The translations under genes were made by a program, and so were the position numbers. A model generated the notes under the pieces. It was not told the origin of the DNA. It did no database searches and saw nothing but the letters and a program-made list of their open reading frames with translations. Below, one piece after another: positions 54,271 through 63,197 of a DNA stretch of 64,000 nt (position 1 is its first letter; each line of letters opens with the position of its first letter). The DNA comes from Mycobacterium asiaticum (lineage in GTDB: Bacteria; Actinomycetota; Actinomycetes; Mycobacteriales; Mycobacteriaceae). The stretch is taken from positions 1 to 64,000 of the forward strand of contig NZ_LZMH01000085.1 in NCBI RefSeq assembly GCF_001673635.1. The letters are read 5' to 3'.

Positions 54271-55359
54271 ATGGGGCCCCAGCACGAGGAATCCACTGAG
54301 GCCAAAGCCGCCGATCGACCGGCGCTGAGCAGGCGAGGAGCGCTGCTGGGCATGGGCGCCGTGGCGGGTTTCGCCGCGGTGGATGTCGGCGGGTTCGCCT
54401 ACGCCGGTGGGTGGTTGCGACCGGACACGCTGACACCGGGCCGATTCGCCGACCGATTCGAACATGTTTATGGACGGCACGACGGGTTTCGTCGCAACCA
54501 CGCCAAAGGGCTCAGCGCGACAGGGACTTTCGAGAGCAACGGCGCCGGCACGCAGATCTGCCGTGCTTCGGTATTCCGTAGCGGCACGGTGCCGGTCGTC
54601 GGCCGCTTCTCGCTGGGCGGCGGCCTACCCGATCAGCCCGACAAGCCCGACACGGTCCGTGGCCTCGGCTTGGTGTTCCGCGCCTCCGATGGCCAGCAGT
54701 GGCGCACCGCGATGATCAACCTGCCCGTCTTCACCGACAGCACCCCGGAAGGGTTCTTCGAGCGGTTGCTTGCCGGCAAGCCTCGGCCCGACACCGGCAA
54801 GCCCGACCCGCAGCGGATGGCAGCATTCATGGACCGGCATCCCGAGACCGCGGCGGCGATGAAGATCATCAAGCAATCACCGCCCAGCTCCGGCTTCGCC
54901 GATAGTGCCTATCACGGTCTCAACGCCTTTCGGTTCACCAACGACGCGGGCGCGAGGTTTGCGGTGCGCTGGTCGGTGCTGCCGATTGACCCGCCGGCCC
55001 CCGCCACCGGAGCAACGGGAAAGGACTACCTGTTCGACGAACTGATCCGCACGGTGGCGCAGCGCCCCCTGCGGTGGCGGCTGGTGTTGACCGTCGGCGA
55101 CCCGGCGGACCCGACTAATGACGCCACCAAACCGTGGCCGCCGTCGCGGCGCACCATCGACGCGGGCATCCTGACCCTCACCGCGGTGCAGACCGAGGCG
55201 GCGGGTAACGCTCGGGACGTCAACTTCGACCCGACGGTGTTGCCGGACGGCATGGCCCTGTCCGACGATCCTCTGCCCGCGGCCCGGGCCGGCGTGTACG
55301 CACGGTCCTTCACCCGCCGTGCCGAAGAGCCCAAGTCGCCGAGCGAGGTTCGCGTCTGA
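54271..55359 (+). CDS. Catalase-related peroxidase with Tat signal (SrpA-like)
   Basis: A 362-residue small-subunit catalase-like haem protein exported by the Tat path: the N-terminus has SRRGALLGMGAVAGFAAVDV. The distal histidine lies in RRNHAKGLSATGTFE and the proximal Arg-x-x-x-Tyr in ARAGVYARSF, as in catalase-family peroxidases. It lacks the large extra domains of true catalases, so peroxidase activity is more likely. ATG 54271 has AAAGGACGG upstream; a frame from 54208 would hide the signal. Its stop shares a base with the cytochrome b561 start (TGATG), so electrons may come from the membrane quinol pool. Confidence 0.9.
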   Translation: MGPQHEESTEAKAADRPALSRRGALLGMGAVAGFAAVDVGGFAYAGGWLRPDTLTPGRFADRFEHVYGRHDGFRRNHAKGLSATGTFESNGAGTQICRASVFRSGTVPVVGRFSLGGGLPDQPDKPDTVRGLGLVFRASDGQQWRTAMINLPVFTDSTPEGFFERLLAGKPRPDTGKPDPQRMAAFMDRHPETAAAMKIIKQSPPSSGFADSAYHGLNAFRFTNDAGARFAVRWSVLPIDPPAPATGATGKDYLFDELIRTVAQRPLRWRLVLTVGDPADPTNDATKPWPPSRRTIDAGILTLTAVQTEAAGNARDVNFDPTVLPDGMALSDDPLPAARAGVYARSFTRRAEEPKSPSEVRV

Positions 55360-55913
55360 TGGCCGAAACAACCTACACAGCACCACGTTTCGCGGTGCCG
55401 TCGCGAATCTTGCACTGGCTGATGGCGCCGATGGTGATCGCCCAGCTGCTGATCGGCGTGACAATGGTGGCGTCGCTGAGTTACTACCCGCTGCTGCTGG
55501 CGATCCACCGCCCGCTGGGGGTGCTGATCCTCATTTTCGCGGTGATCCGGCTCATCAATCGGCTCACCCACACGTTGCCGCCGTTCCTGACGACCATGGG
55601 ACCGGTGGAGCGGCGCATCGCGTCGTGGTCGGAGTACCTGTTGTATGCGCTGCTGATCGTGCAGCCGTTGACGGGCTGGGCGATGCTATCGGCCGCCAGG
55701 AACCCGATCGTGTCGCTGGGACCGTTCCACCTGCCCGGCATCGCCCCACACAACATCGACGCCTACGCGGTGCTGCGGCAGTGCCACGGTGTCTTTGCCC
55801 TCCTGTTGTTCCTGACGTTCACCGCCCACGTCTGCGCGGTGCTGTTCCATACGCTCGTGCTGCGTGACCGGATCATCGACCGGATGGCGGTGTGGCCCAC
55901 CAGGCGTCGCTAG
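55359..55913 (+). CDS. Cytochrome b561 family membrane protein
   Basis: A 184-residue di-haem b membrane protein of the bacterial cytochrome b561 family, with four helices. Candidate haem histidines are in SRILHWLMAP, LAIHRPLG, RQCHGVFALLLF and FTAHVCAVLFH. It probably oxidises quinol and passes electrons to the exported peroxidase encoded immediately before it, giving peroxide detoxification outside the membrane. The two genes overlap by one base. Confidence 0.92.
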   Translation: MAETTYTAPRFAVPSRILHWLMAPMVIAQLLIGVTMVASLSYYPLLLAIHRPLGVLILIFAVIRLINRLTHTLPPFLTTMGPVERRIASWSEYLLYALLIVQPLTGWAMLSAARNPIVSLGPFHLPGIAPHNIDAYAVLRQCHGVFALLLFLTFTAHVCAVLFHTLVLRDRIIDRMAVWPTRRR

Positions 55914-55923
55914 TTCGGACGGA

Positions 55924-56865
55924 TCAGCGGTGGTGCTGGGCGAAGAACTCCCAAATGGTGTCGGTGGCACCGAGCGCGGTCGAGGGCTGCGGCAAACCCA
56001 GCCGCTCCAGCAAAGGTCCGCGGACACCGCCGGGCCATTGATGGCCGGCGTCGGCCACCGAGATCAAGCGAACCGTGCGGCCGTTCGGGCAGTCGGCCGT
56101 TTCGGTGGTCACCACGCCGACGGTGGTCGAGGCCGGTGCCGGACAGCCGTCGATAGCGCGCCAGGCCGCGGCCACCGCTGGTATGGCCGGGCCGTCGACG
56201 CGCGGGTTGCCATCGATTCTCAAACCCTTACCGGGGCCGCCGTTGTAGGGCACGCTGGCGTCGGCCGTGCCGTGAATCTGCAGTACCGAGGTCGGCCGGG
56301 CCCGCGAGCAATCGGTCACCGTGGTACCCGCCACGGGCGCGATCGCGGCGAACATGTCTGTCTCGCAAGCCAATCGGAGTGACATCATGGCGCCGTTGGA
56401 CATGCCGGTGACATACATCCGCGCCGGGTCGACGGGCGTCTGCTGCGCTATCGCGCCGACGATGGCGGTGATGAATCCGACGTCGTCCAGGTTGGACTGC
56501 GCGGGGCCTCCGCAGCACGAGCCGGCGTTCCACGCCCGGCCCTGACCGTCGGGATAGGCAACCAGGAAATGACCCCGGTCGGCCGTACTGTCCCAGTGGT
56601 AGGAGCGTTCGGCCTGGGCTCCGTTGCCGAACCCGCCGTGCAGCATCACCACCAACGGTGCCGCCTCGGTCAAACCGGCTGGGCGGTAGAGGTGGAAAGT
56701 CCTGCTGCTGCCGGCCCATTGGATGGTTTGCGAGGACTGCCCGATCGGGATCGTGGGATGGTCCGGTGATCCGACGGCGTGGCCGCCGCCGAAACACCCG
56801 GCCAGCAACGCCGCAAGGGCGACCACCACCGGCAGTTGCCGGGCCCGGGCACATCGCGAGGCCAT
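55924..56865 (-). CDS. lpqC: LpqC-like esterase lipoprotein (PHB depolymerase family)
   Basis: A 313-residue secreted esterase resembling M. tuberculosis LpqC. The signal peptide ends in LLAGC (lipobox, lipidated Cys). VVMLHGGFGNG is the oxyanion region, MYVTGMSNGAMMS holds the catalytic serine, and VADAGHQWPGG holds the histidine. PHB depolymerase-family enzymes of this kind also act on feruloyl and acetyl esters. ATG 56865 is chosen, since the longer frame runs into the operator. It is divergent from a MarR gene with a 21-bp palindrome between them. Confidence 0.9.
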   Translation of the reverse strand: MASRCARARQLPVVVALAALLAGCFGGGHAVGSPDHPTIPIGQSSQTIQWAGSSRTFHLYRPAGLTEAAPLVVMLHGGFGNGAQAERSYHWDSTADRGHFLVAYPDGQGRAWNAGSCCGGPAQSNLDDVGFITAIVGAIAQQTPVDPARMYVTGMSNGAMMSLRLACETDMFAAIAPVAGTTVTDCSRARPTSVLQIHGTADASVPYNGGPGKGLRIDGNPRVDGPAIPAVAAAWRAIDGCPAPASTTVGVVTTETADCPNGRTVRLISVADAGHQWPGGVRGPLLERLGLPQPSTALGATDTIWEFFAQHHR

Positions 56866-56892
56866 CAGCCCATGGTGACAGCGCCGCTCAAG

Positions 56893-56913
56893 TTTGACAA
56901 GTAACTTGTCAAA
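56893..56913. promoter_or_regulatory. 21-bp perfect palindrome, probable MarR operator
   Basis: TTTGACAAGT and ACTTGTCAAA are perfect 10-bp arms around a single A. TAACTT inside it (56902-56907) fits a -10 element for the MarR gene, so binding would block its own promoter and that of lpqC. Confidence 0.8.
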
Positions 56914-56923
56914 TTGCGCGGAG

Positions 56924-57388
56924 ATGGCAGACTCGGCCATCATGCGACGTCTGGCGGATGCTCAGTGGGAACCGACCGTGCCGGCCTTGCTGCAACTGGT
57001 GGCGTCCGCCGGTGGTCCGCGGCTGCGCGCGGCATTCACGGCCGCCGGGCTCGACGGCATCCGGCCGGCGCAGGCCGTGGCGCTGGTTCCGTTGGCCGGC
57101 GGGGGGTTGCACGCCTCGGACCTCGCCGATCGGCTCGGGGTGAGTCGGCAGGCGGTGGCACAGGCAATCACCGCGCTGGAGCGGGGTGGCTATGTGATCC
57201 GCGAGTCCAATCCCGTGGACGCGCGCACCCGGATCATCGAACTGACCCCCCGCGGTCGCCATGCATTGCGTGTGATGCGTTCCAGTGCAATGGCTTTGGA
57301 GAAGAACTGGGAGCAGACCCTCGGATCCCGCCGGCTGGCCGAATTACGCCGCGCGTTGCAGGACCTCTTGGCCGCCATGGGGGACTGA
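56924..57388 (+). CDS. MarR family transcriptional regulator
   Basis: A 154-residue MarR regulator. The winged helix is LHASDLADRLGVSRQAVAQAITALERGGY followed by the wing VDARTRIIELTPRGRHAL. N- and C-terminal dimer helices flank it. ATG 56924 or 56942 can start it; a TTG at 56894 lies in the operator. It is divergent from lpqC and probably represses it and itself through the palindrome at 56893-56913. Its 3' end overlaps the convergent acyltransferase gene by 45 bases. Confidence 0.9.
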   Translation: MADSAIMRRLADAQWEPTVPALLQLVASAGGPRLRAAFTAAGLDGIRPAQAVALVPLAGGGLHASDLADRLGVSRQAVAQAITALERGGYVIRESNPVDARTRIIELTPRGRHALRVMRSSAMALEKNWEQTLGSRRLAELRRALQDLLAAMGD

Positions 57389-58690
57389 CGGCACGACGGA
57401 CGGGCGCGCCGCCGCCAGGAGTCGCGCGGCCAACAACGCGGCGAACATGATCGAAACGCACACCAACCCGTCATCCTTGAGGCCCCACTTCACCGCGGCG
57501 AGGGTCGCCGCCCCCGCCACGCAGAGCAGCACACCTATAACGGTGCCCCGCCCGGCCGAGGTGATCGGCGGGACACCGTCCCAACCCGGCAGCGGGTTGT
57601 TCTCCAGCGGCCGCAGCGCGACGAACAGCACCGCCACCACAGCAATCATGATGAACAGCTGCGCGAAAGTGACCAGCAGAAAGTCCGGTTGTCCCGAGAA
57701 GCGTGGCTTACCAAAGGTGTCGAAGAGCACGTGCACCCCCAGCAGCGCGGGCATGTGCCACAGGTACAGGGTCATCGCCCCGGAGTTGCCGATTGCGGTG
57801 AGCCACCACACGCGTGGTCGCCGTGCCCACCGATTGATCGCGGGTGCCGCGGCGATTGCCAACGCGCTCAGCACGATTGCGTGTCCGGCGAGCAACAGCG
57901 ACGGCGGGCTCATGTTGGTCAGGCGTTGGCCCTCGATGCCGACCAGGCTCAACTCGTAGGGCCCCCAGTGGACCAGCGCCACGTCGACGGCGAACAACAC
58001 CAGCGCCGTCACCAGTGCCGCCCGCCGGGTGATCAACCCGCGCCGGTAGGCGACGCCGAACATGCCGGGGATGAGCCAGGCAACGAGGTTGAGGTAGCCG
58101 ATCGGCGCCGCGGCGGACCAGTGCAACCGGACCGCGTCGATGAGGCCGACCAGCGCGTAGACGCCGATGACGCCGGCTACCAATCGGGTGGGGGTGGTGA
58201 TCCGGTGCAGCATTGGCATCACCGCCAGCACCATGACGTAGACACCGAGGAACCACAGCAGCTGAATGCTGATGCCGGCGACCGGCTCGTAAACATGTTG
58301 CGGCAGCACCGGATACAGCAGGGCAAGGGCGAGCGCCCAGAAGCCCAGGTAGTAGAACACGGGGCGGAACAGCCGGGTGCTGCGCTTCATCAACCAGCCG
58401 CCCCAATTGGTGCCGGGCTGCCACGACGTGAGGCACGCCGCGGTACCGGCGAAGAAGAACAGCGGCATGATCTGGAAGATCCACGTCAGCGCCTGAAATA
58501 CCACCGACGTGGTGAGCAGGTTGTCCCAGATGAGCACGCCGCCGCGGATGATGCTGACCGCCATCACGGTGTGGCCGATCACCACGCCGATCAAAGCGGT
58601 AATACGGATGACGTCGATGGCGCGGTCGCGGTCAAGTGGTGTGCGCGCAGCCAGCTCAGCAGGGCTCGGAAAGCCCATCAAAAAGGTCAT
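57344..58690 (-). CDS. Membrane acyltransferase, family 3
   Basis: A 448-residue polytopic membrane protein of the acyltransferase_3 family with about ten helices. The family signature near the start is DRAIDVIRITALIGVVIGHT, with the conserved catalytic His, and LTWIFQIMPLFFFAGTAA and RLFRPVFYYLGFWAL follow. Members O-acylate surface sugars or lipids; the acceptor is unknown. A second possible start lies four codons inside (58678). It is transcribed alone toward the MarR gene. Confidence 0.92.
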   Translation of the reverse strand: MTFLMGFPSPAELAARTPLDRDRAIDVIRITALIGVVIGHTVMAVSIIRGGVLIWDNLLTTSVVFQALTWIFQIMPLFFFAGTAACLTSWQPGTNWGGWLMKRSTRLFRPVFYYLGFWALALALLYPVLPQHVYEPVAGISIQLLWFLGVYVMVLAVMPMLHRITTPTRLVAGVIGVYALVGLIDAVRLHWSAAAPIGYLNLVAWLIPGMFGVAYRRGLITRRAALVTALVLFAVDVALVHWGPYELSLVGIEGQRLTNMSPPSLLLAGHAIVLSALAIAAAPAINRWARRPRVWWLTAIGNSGAMTLYLWHMPALLGVHVLFDTFGKPRFSGQPDFLLVTFAQLFIMIAVVAVLFVALRPLENNPLPGWDGVPPITSAGRGTVIGVLLCVAGAATLAAVKWGLKDDGLVCVSIMFAALLAARLLAAARPSVVPSVPHGGQEVLQRAA

Positions 58691-58757
58691 TCAAGCAGCA
58701 TCGCCGTTCGACGGCAGCCCACGCCTGCGTAGTTCTACTCGTCCTGCCCGGGTATCG

Positions 58758-59834
58758 CTACCCGAGTCCGTCCGGTCCGGGCAGGCCGGGCCGACCAAGT
58801 AGTTCACCGCGACTGCCGCCGGTGCCGCCGTGCGCCGGGATGAACCCCGAACCACCGGCGCCACCGTCGCCGCCGTCGCCGATCAGTTGCGCGCCGCCAC
58901 CGCTGCCGCCCGGGCCGGCCGTCCCGTCGACCGGCGAGGCGTCGCCACCGCGACCGCCGCGTCCGCCGTTGCCGATCTGGCCACCATCGCCACCGTCGCC
59001 GCCGATCCCGCCGCGCGCGGAGGTGCTGGACCCGAGTCCGTCGCCGCCCACGCCGCCGTTCCCGAAGTACTGGCCGCCGTTACCGCCGTTGCCGCCGTCG
59101 CCGCCACCCAACGGGCCGCTGCCGCCCGGGCCGCCGGCGCCGCCGTTGCCGAACCAGCCGGCGTTGCCGCCGAAACCGCCCCATCCGCCGACCATGTTCG
59201 CGCCGCCCTGTCCGCCCTGACCGCCGGCGCCGCCATTGCCCATCAGCCAGCCGCCGTTGCCGCCGTCACCGCCGAGCGGCGCGATCTTGTTGATCGCGGT
59301 GCTGACCCCGCCTTGCCCGCCGTTGCCGCCGTTGCCGATCAACCCGGCATCGCCGCCGCGACCGCCGAATCGGCCGGGACCCCCGGAGCCGCCGTTGCCG
59401 CCGTTGCCGAGCAGCCACCCGCCGGGGCCGCCCGCCTCACCCGTGAACGGACGTCCGTCGACGCCGTTCCCGATCAGCGGGCGGCCGGTTGCGGCCTGGG
59501 CAGGCGCGTTGACGGCGTCGAGTAGGGCTTGCGGCGCGCGCTGCAGCAGGCTCCCGAGGTTGGCCGTTTCTGCGGCGGCATAGGAGTTGCCCGCGGCGTG
59601 CAGTGCCTGCACGAAATGCTCATGAAGAGCGGCCACTTGCGCGCTGACCGCCCGATACGACTGCGCATTGCGGGCGAACAGCTCCGCTACCGCAATCGAC
59701 ACCTCATCAGCACCGGCCGCCAGCATTTCGGTGGCCGGGCCCGCGGCGGTGGCCGCCTTGATTGCCGCGCCGATTCCGGCGATATCGGCCGCCGCGACGG
59801 TGAGAAAGTCCGGCGCCGCCACCAAATAAGACAT
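58758..59834 (-). CDS. PE_PGRS family protein
   Basis: A 358-residue PE_PGRS protein, a family restricted to mycobacteria. Residues 1-95 are the PE domain (MSYLVAAPDFLTVAAADIAG, EVSIAVAELFARNAQSYRAV), followed by the linker NLLQ-type NLGSLLQRAPQALLDAVNAPAQA and the conserved GRPLIGNG entry, then about 220 residues of GGxGG repeats (GNGGNGGSGGPG and similar). Such proteins are secreted by ESX-5 to the cell surface. It stands alone, without a PPE or ESX gene near. SD-like GGGAG lies eight bases before ATG 59834. Confidence 0.96.
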   Translation of the reverse strand: MSYLVAAPDFLTVAAADIAGIGAAIKAATAAGPATEMLAAGADEVSIAVAELFARNAQSYRAVSAQVAALHEHFVQALHAAGNSYAAAETANLGSLLQRAPQALLDAVNAPAQAATGRPLIGNGVDGRPFTGEAGGPGGWLLGNGGNGGSGGPGRFGGRGGDAGLIGNGGNGGQGGVSTAINKIAPLGGDGGNGGWLMGNGGAGGQGGQGGANMVGGWGGFGGNAGWFGNGGAGGPGGSGPLGGGDGGNGGNGGQYFGNGGVGGDGLGSSTSARGGIGGDGGDGGQIGNGGRGGRGGDASPVDGTAGPGGSGGGAQLIGDGGDGGAGGSGFIPAHGGTGGSRGELLGRPGLPGPDGLG

Positions 59835-59875
59835 TCAATTGGCTCCCGTGCCATTGGCGCCTATTACACGGCGGG

Positions 59876-60277
59876 TTACATAGCCTGCTGCGTCAGTGTG
59901 AAAAAGAGATACGCAATGCAGAACAGAAAATTGAGCGCCACCAGAACCAGACCCGCGCATATCGCCGCATGTTTGCAACGCCGTTGTGCGTGCGCGACTT
60001 TCGCGCTCTTCTTCTCTCGGTTGTATTGAGTGGCGATCAGCGCGAAATTGACGTCGGTCATTTCTCTGTCCGCCGCGGGTGAACCGGTGACCAATTGCTG
60101 AAGGCGCCTCGGCGGGATGTCAACGCCGACCAGCGCGAAGCGCCTACTGAGCCGGCGCGCCTGCCTGCGGCCAAGAATCTGACCTCGCATCTGCAGCTGT
60201 TGCGAGAGTCTCCGTCGTTCGTCGCCCCAAGGGTTCGACGGGGTCGTCACAAGCGGGAAGTCTATGTCGTTCGTCAC
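59876..60277 (-). CDS. Hypothetical protein with C-terminal membrane helix
   Basis: A 133-residue protein I do not recognise. The first 90 residues are charged and helical (QLQMRGQILGRRQARRLSRRFALVG and so on). It ends in one membrane helix (ICAGLVLVALNFLFCIAYLFF) and a short tail, so it may be tail-anchored or a small membrane adaptor. Start GTG 60277. It is 42 bases upstream of the PE_PGRS gene on the same strand and could be cotranscribed with it. Confidence 0.65.
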   Translation of the reverse strand: MTNDIDFPLVTTPSNPWGDERRRLSQQLQMRGQILGRRQARRLSRRFALVGVDIPPRRLQQLVTGSPAADREMTDVNFALIATQYNREKKSAKVAHAQRRCKHAAICAGLVLVALNFLFCIAYLFFTLTQQAM

Positions 60278-60325
60278 GTTTTGTGGGAGAGAACGCAGCC
60301 CGAATTTTCGCCTATCTTCCGGCGG

Positions 60326-61501
60326 TCAGCGCAGCTGCTCGGTGGGCACCGCGTACCGCTCCTGGTAGGCGCGCACCCGGTCGCGGACATCGCCGGCGTC
60401 CAGGCCGGTGTCCGACCAGGTGTATCGGCCCCGACCGCCGTCGCCGGGGTGGGCGGCCAGGAAATCACGCATCCGCGCCTCGGTGTCGGGCAGCAGCTCG
60501 CGGCCCAACTTGCGGTAGATGCCGCCGATGGTGGTCCAGGGGTCATTGATGAAATCCGCGTAGTGGACGTCGATCACGCGATCGGCCGGGATCCTGCCGC
60601 CGTCCCGCAGCGCCATCTCGCGCTCGAGGCCGACGACGATCTCCTCGTAGGACTGTGCCGCGCATCCGGCGATCTCGGACTCGTCGCTACCCATCCGCCG
60701 CAGGTGGTGGGTCAGCGCGGCGATCGACGAGATGACATTCAGCGGGTCGCGGTGCGTCTGCACGATCAACGCGTCGGGATACTCGGTGAACAACGCAGCG
60801 AGCTGCCACAGATGCGCCGGTGATTTCAGCAGCCATTGCCCCGGCACGCCAGATTGCAGATGCTGCAGGAAGATTCGGTGGTACCGGTATGCGCCGGTGT
60901 GGTCGGCGTCGTACAGCAGCCAGCGGTAGTACGTCGGCAGGCGGTACTGCACCGAGAAGATCATGCTGGTGAACTCGCTGGCGGTGATGCGGACGCACTC
61001 CTGGCCGACCAGCGCGCCCATCGGGTGGAAGGCCAGGAAACCCGGGATGATCTGCTCGGACATGTCGATGCTGGCTTGCGTGGCGGCGATGCGCGGGTCG
61101 TCGTGGTAGGTCGCCGGCTGCGGTACCGGACAGGGCGCGTCGACCTCCCAGGTCAGGGGCGCGCGCAGGTCGGGATCCTGGGCGAGGAGATCAAAGAGGA
61201 TCGTGGTCCCGGTGCGGGGCTGGCCGACGATGAAGATCGGCGCGTCGATGCCCTTGGCGGCGACCCCCGGATGCTGCTTGCGCCAGGCGATCACGTCGAG
61301 GCGGTTCTTCAGGGCGCGCATGAGATCCAGGTGCGCGATTTCCACCCCGATGGCCGACAACCTGGCCTCGTTGAGCAGTCCGTCGACGAGCAACTCCAGT
61401 CCGGGCTGCCAGCCGTCGTCGCCGAAGTCGTCAGAACCGGCTTCCTCGCACGCGGTTGCGATCAGACGTTCCGGGGCGAACCGGTCCTGCAGCGCGGTCA
61501 T
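60326..61501 (-). CDS. Sulfotransferase family protein
   Basis: A 391-residue PAPS-dependent sulfotransferase of the type expanded in mycobacteria. The 5'-phosphosulfate loop is FIVGQPRTGTTILFDLL and the 3'-phosphate motif is VQTHRDPLNVISS. LLKSPAHLWQL is also conserved. Its start overlaps the stop of the DUF1214 gene (ATGA). The acceptor, perhaps a lipid or sterol-like compound, is unknown. Confidence 0.92.
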   Translation of the reverse strand: MTALQDRFAPERLIATACEEAGSDDFGDDGWQPGLELLVDGLLNEARLSAIGVEIAHLDLMRALKNRLDVIAWRKQHPGVAAKGIDAPIFIVGQPRTGTTILFDLLAQDPDLRAPLTWEVDAPCPVPQPATYHDDPRIAATQASIDMSEQIIPGFLAFHPMGALVGQECVRITASEFTSMIFSVQYRLPTYYRWLLYDADHTGAYRYHRIFLQHLQSGVPGQWLLKSPAHLWQLAALFTEYPDALIVQTHRDPLNVISSIAALTHHLRRMGSDESEIAGCAAQSYEEIVVGLEREMALRDGGRIPADRVIDVHYADFINDPWTTIGGIYRKLGRELLPDTEARMRDFLAAHPGDGGRGRYTWSDTGLDAGDVRDRVRAYQERYAVPTEQLR

Positions 61502-62577
61502 TGCTGTGCCGTCCGTCGGCGCACGGACACCTTGACGTCGGGCGCGGCCGGATTGTCCAGCCACCGCAGCACCACAAACCCGCGATGCCGGCCGCCGGTA
61601 TCGAGCCAGTGACCGAATCCCAGGTCCTCGGCGGCGATCGCGATGCGAACCCGGCCGTCCGGGTCCGGCGTGACGCCACGGTTGGTCACCGAACTGTGCC
61701 GGCGGGGCGGCTCCAGACACTCATGCCAGATGCTTTCCAGGGTGACGTTCCAATACCGGGTGTCCGGCGGAGCGATGTCGAGCACCAGGGCTTGGTCCGG
61801 TTCGAGCCGGAAGGTGCCGATCATGTACAGGTTGTCCGGAGTGGTGTCGGCCGCGCCCAGGTCAGCGGCCTCCGCGGTGAGCAAAGTATTGGGGTTGCCG
61901 AGCAGCTCGGGCTTGATCGTGCGGTGCAGTGTCGCCAGCTTCATCAGCGACCACGCCATCGCGGTGAACTGCTCGGCGAGCGCCGCGTCGGTCAGTGGCG
62001 CCAGTGGGTCGGGGTCGAGTGCCTCGATGTGCAGGCTGGCCAACTGTTCTGCCGCGCGATCGCCGATGTACTCCCGGACGACCACCGAAGACGCGTCCTC
62101 GGGAATCTGTAGCCACTGCGCGCCACCGGTGTCGGCCGGTTCTTCGGCGGCCAGCACCAGCTCGAATTCGCCCGAGTGCAAGACCAAGTCGGCGTCGCTG
62201 AGATATCCGGCCATACGCCGCGGCGTCAGCCCGGTGCCGGCCAAAATCTGGATACCGAGGTAGGCGCTGGTTCCGCGGGTTCCGGTGATGCGGTACCGGC
62301 GGTCACCGCGGATCATGGCGAGGTAGTAATTGCCGTCCGGATTCGGGCCGCCGATCATTCGCGTGGGCGAGCACATGTCGAAGAACCAAGGCTGATCCGG
62401 ATCGGCTTCCACGGACAGCTGCGCACACAGCGAGCTCACCCGCGCGATCACGCGCAACCCTTCGGCGAGTTCCCGGTCCGACTCCGCGTCCTCTGTCACG
62501 ACGTTGGTGACGTTGCCCAACATTTCCTGGAAGAACCGCCACGCGGCCAGGGCCTGCGGCGCCTCGGCTTGAGTCAT
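61498..62577 (-). CDS. DUF1214 domain protein
   Basis: A 359-residue protein with a DUF1214-like C-terminal region (PDTRYWNVTLESIWHECLEPPRR and RGVTPDPDGRVRIAIAAED). An N-terminal helical part precedes it. The function of the domain is unknown; it is often found beside sulfotransferases and in lipid-related clusters. The start codon is part of the palindrome at 62575-62597, only 17 bases from the divergent TetR start. It is cotranscribed with the sulfotransferase gene. Confidence 0.85.
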   Translation of the reverse strand: MTQAEAPQALAAWRFFQEMLGNVTNVVTEDAESDRELAEGLRVIARVSSLCAQLSVEADPDQPWFFDMCSPTRMIGGPNPDGNYYLAMIRGDRRYRITGTRGTSAYLGIQILAGTGLTPRRMAGYLSDADLVLHSGEFELVLAAEEPADTGGAQWLQIPEDASSVVVREYIGDRAAEQLASLHIEALDPDPLAPLTDAALAEQFTAMAWSLMKLATLHRTIKPELLGNPNTLLTAEAADLGAADTTPDNLYMIGTFRLEPDQALVLDIAPPDTRYWNVTLESIWHECLEPPRRHSSVTNRGVTPDPDGRVRIAIAAEDLGFGHWLDTGGRHRGFVVLRWLDNPAAPDVKVSVRRRTAQQ

Positions 62578-62597
62578 AGTCTCATACTTAGACTATG
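62575..62597. promoter_or_regulatory. Palindrome spanning both divergent start codons, TetR operator and double leaderless promoter
   Basis: CATAGTCT and AGACTATG, separated by seven bases, form a perfect 8-bp inverted repeat whose outermost bases are the two start codons. On each strand an nAnnnT hexamer (CATACT plus, AAGTAT minus) lies exactly six bases before ATG, so both transcripts appear leaderless with overlapping -10 elements. Confidence 0.75.
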
Positions 62598-63197
62598 TCT
62601 CATCCAATAGCCAGCACTTCGCGGGAATCTCTCGTCGAGCGGCGGCGGGCGGCGACCCGCCAGCGCATCGCCGCCGCCGCGGCGCAGCTGGTGGGAAGTG
62701 TGGGCCTGACCGGCGCGACGGTGGACCGGATCGCGGAGACCGCGGCGATCGGCCGCGCGACCTTCTTCCGCTACTTCAACTCCAAGGAGGACGCCGTCGC
62801 CGAGGGGGTGAACGTCGAGTGGCTGGAGCGGATCACCACGGCGCTGGCCCACCAACCGGAAGGCCTGTCCGCCGGCGAGGCCGTGGCGGCGGCCTTCGGC
62901 GAATTGGGTGATGGCTTCGCCGAGATCGAGGACCAGATACGCGAACTGGCCACGCTCACCAGGTCATCGGAGACCCTTGACGCCTGGACGCTGCACATCT
63001 ATGTGCGCTACGAGGCGGCGATCGCGGACCTGGTCGCGCCGCGCATACCCGAATTGGCGCCGCAGGATCCGCGGCCTCGGCTGATCGGTGCCCTGGCGAT
63101 GGCCACCGTCCGGATCGCGCTGGACGACTGGCTGAGCCATGGCGGCTCGTTACCGGAGCGGGTGCGTGCCGGGCTGGCGGTCATCTCGATCGGGTGA
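62595..63197 (+). CDS. TetR family transcriptional regulator
   Basis: A 200-residue TetR regulator. The HTH is RQRIAAAAAQLVGSVGLTGATVDRIAETAAIGRATFFRYFNSKEDA (only parts quoted as typical: TVDRIAETAAIGRATFFRYF). The ligand domain is unassigned. It is divergent from the DUF1214/sulfotransferase operon, and the palindrome covers both start codons, so it almost surely represses both directions. Its end overlaps the convergent TetR gene by 17 bases. Confidence 0.92.
   Translation: MSHPIASTSRESLVERRRAATRQRIAAAAAQLVGSVGLTGATVDRIAETAAIGRATFFRYFNSKEDAVAEGVNVEWLERITTALAHQPEGLSAGEAVAAAFGELGDGFAEIEDQIRELATLTRSSETLDAWTLHIYVRYEAAIADLVAPRIPELAPQDPRPRLIGALAMATVRIALDDWLSHGGSLPERVRAGLAVISIG

Noticed and set aside
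58830..59583. Long Ala/Pro-rich frames on the plus strand
   Set aside because: They are antisense to the PGRS repeats; repeated GGxGG codons keep all other frames open.
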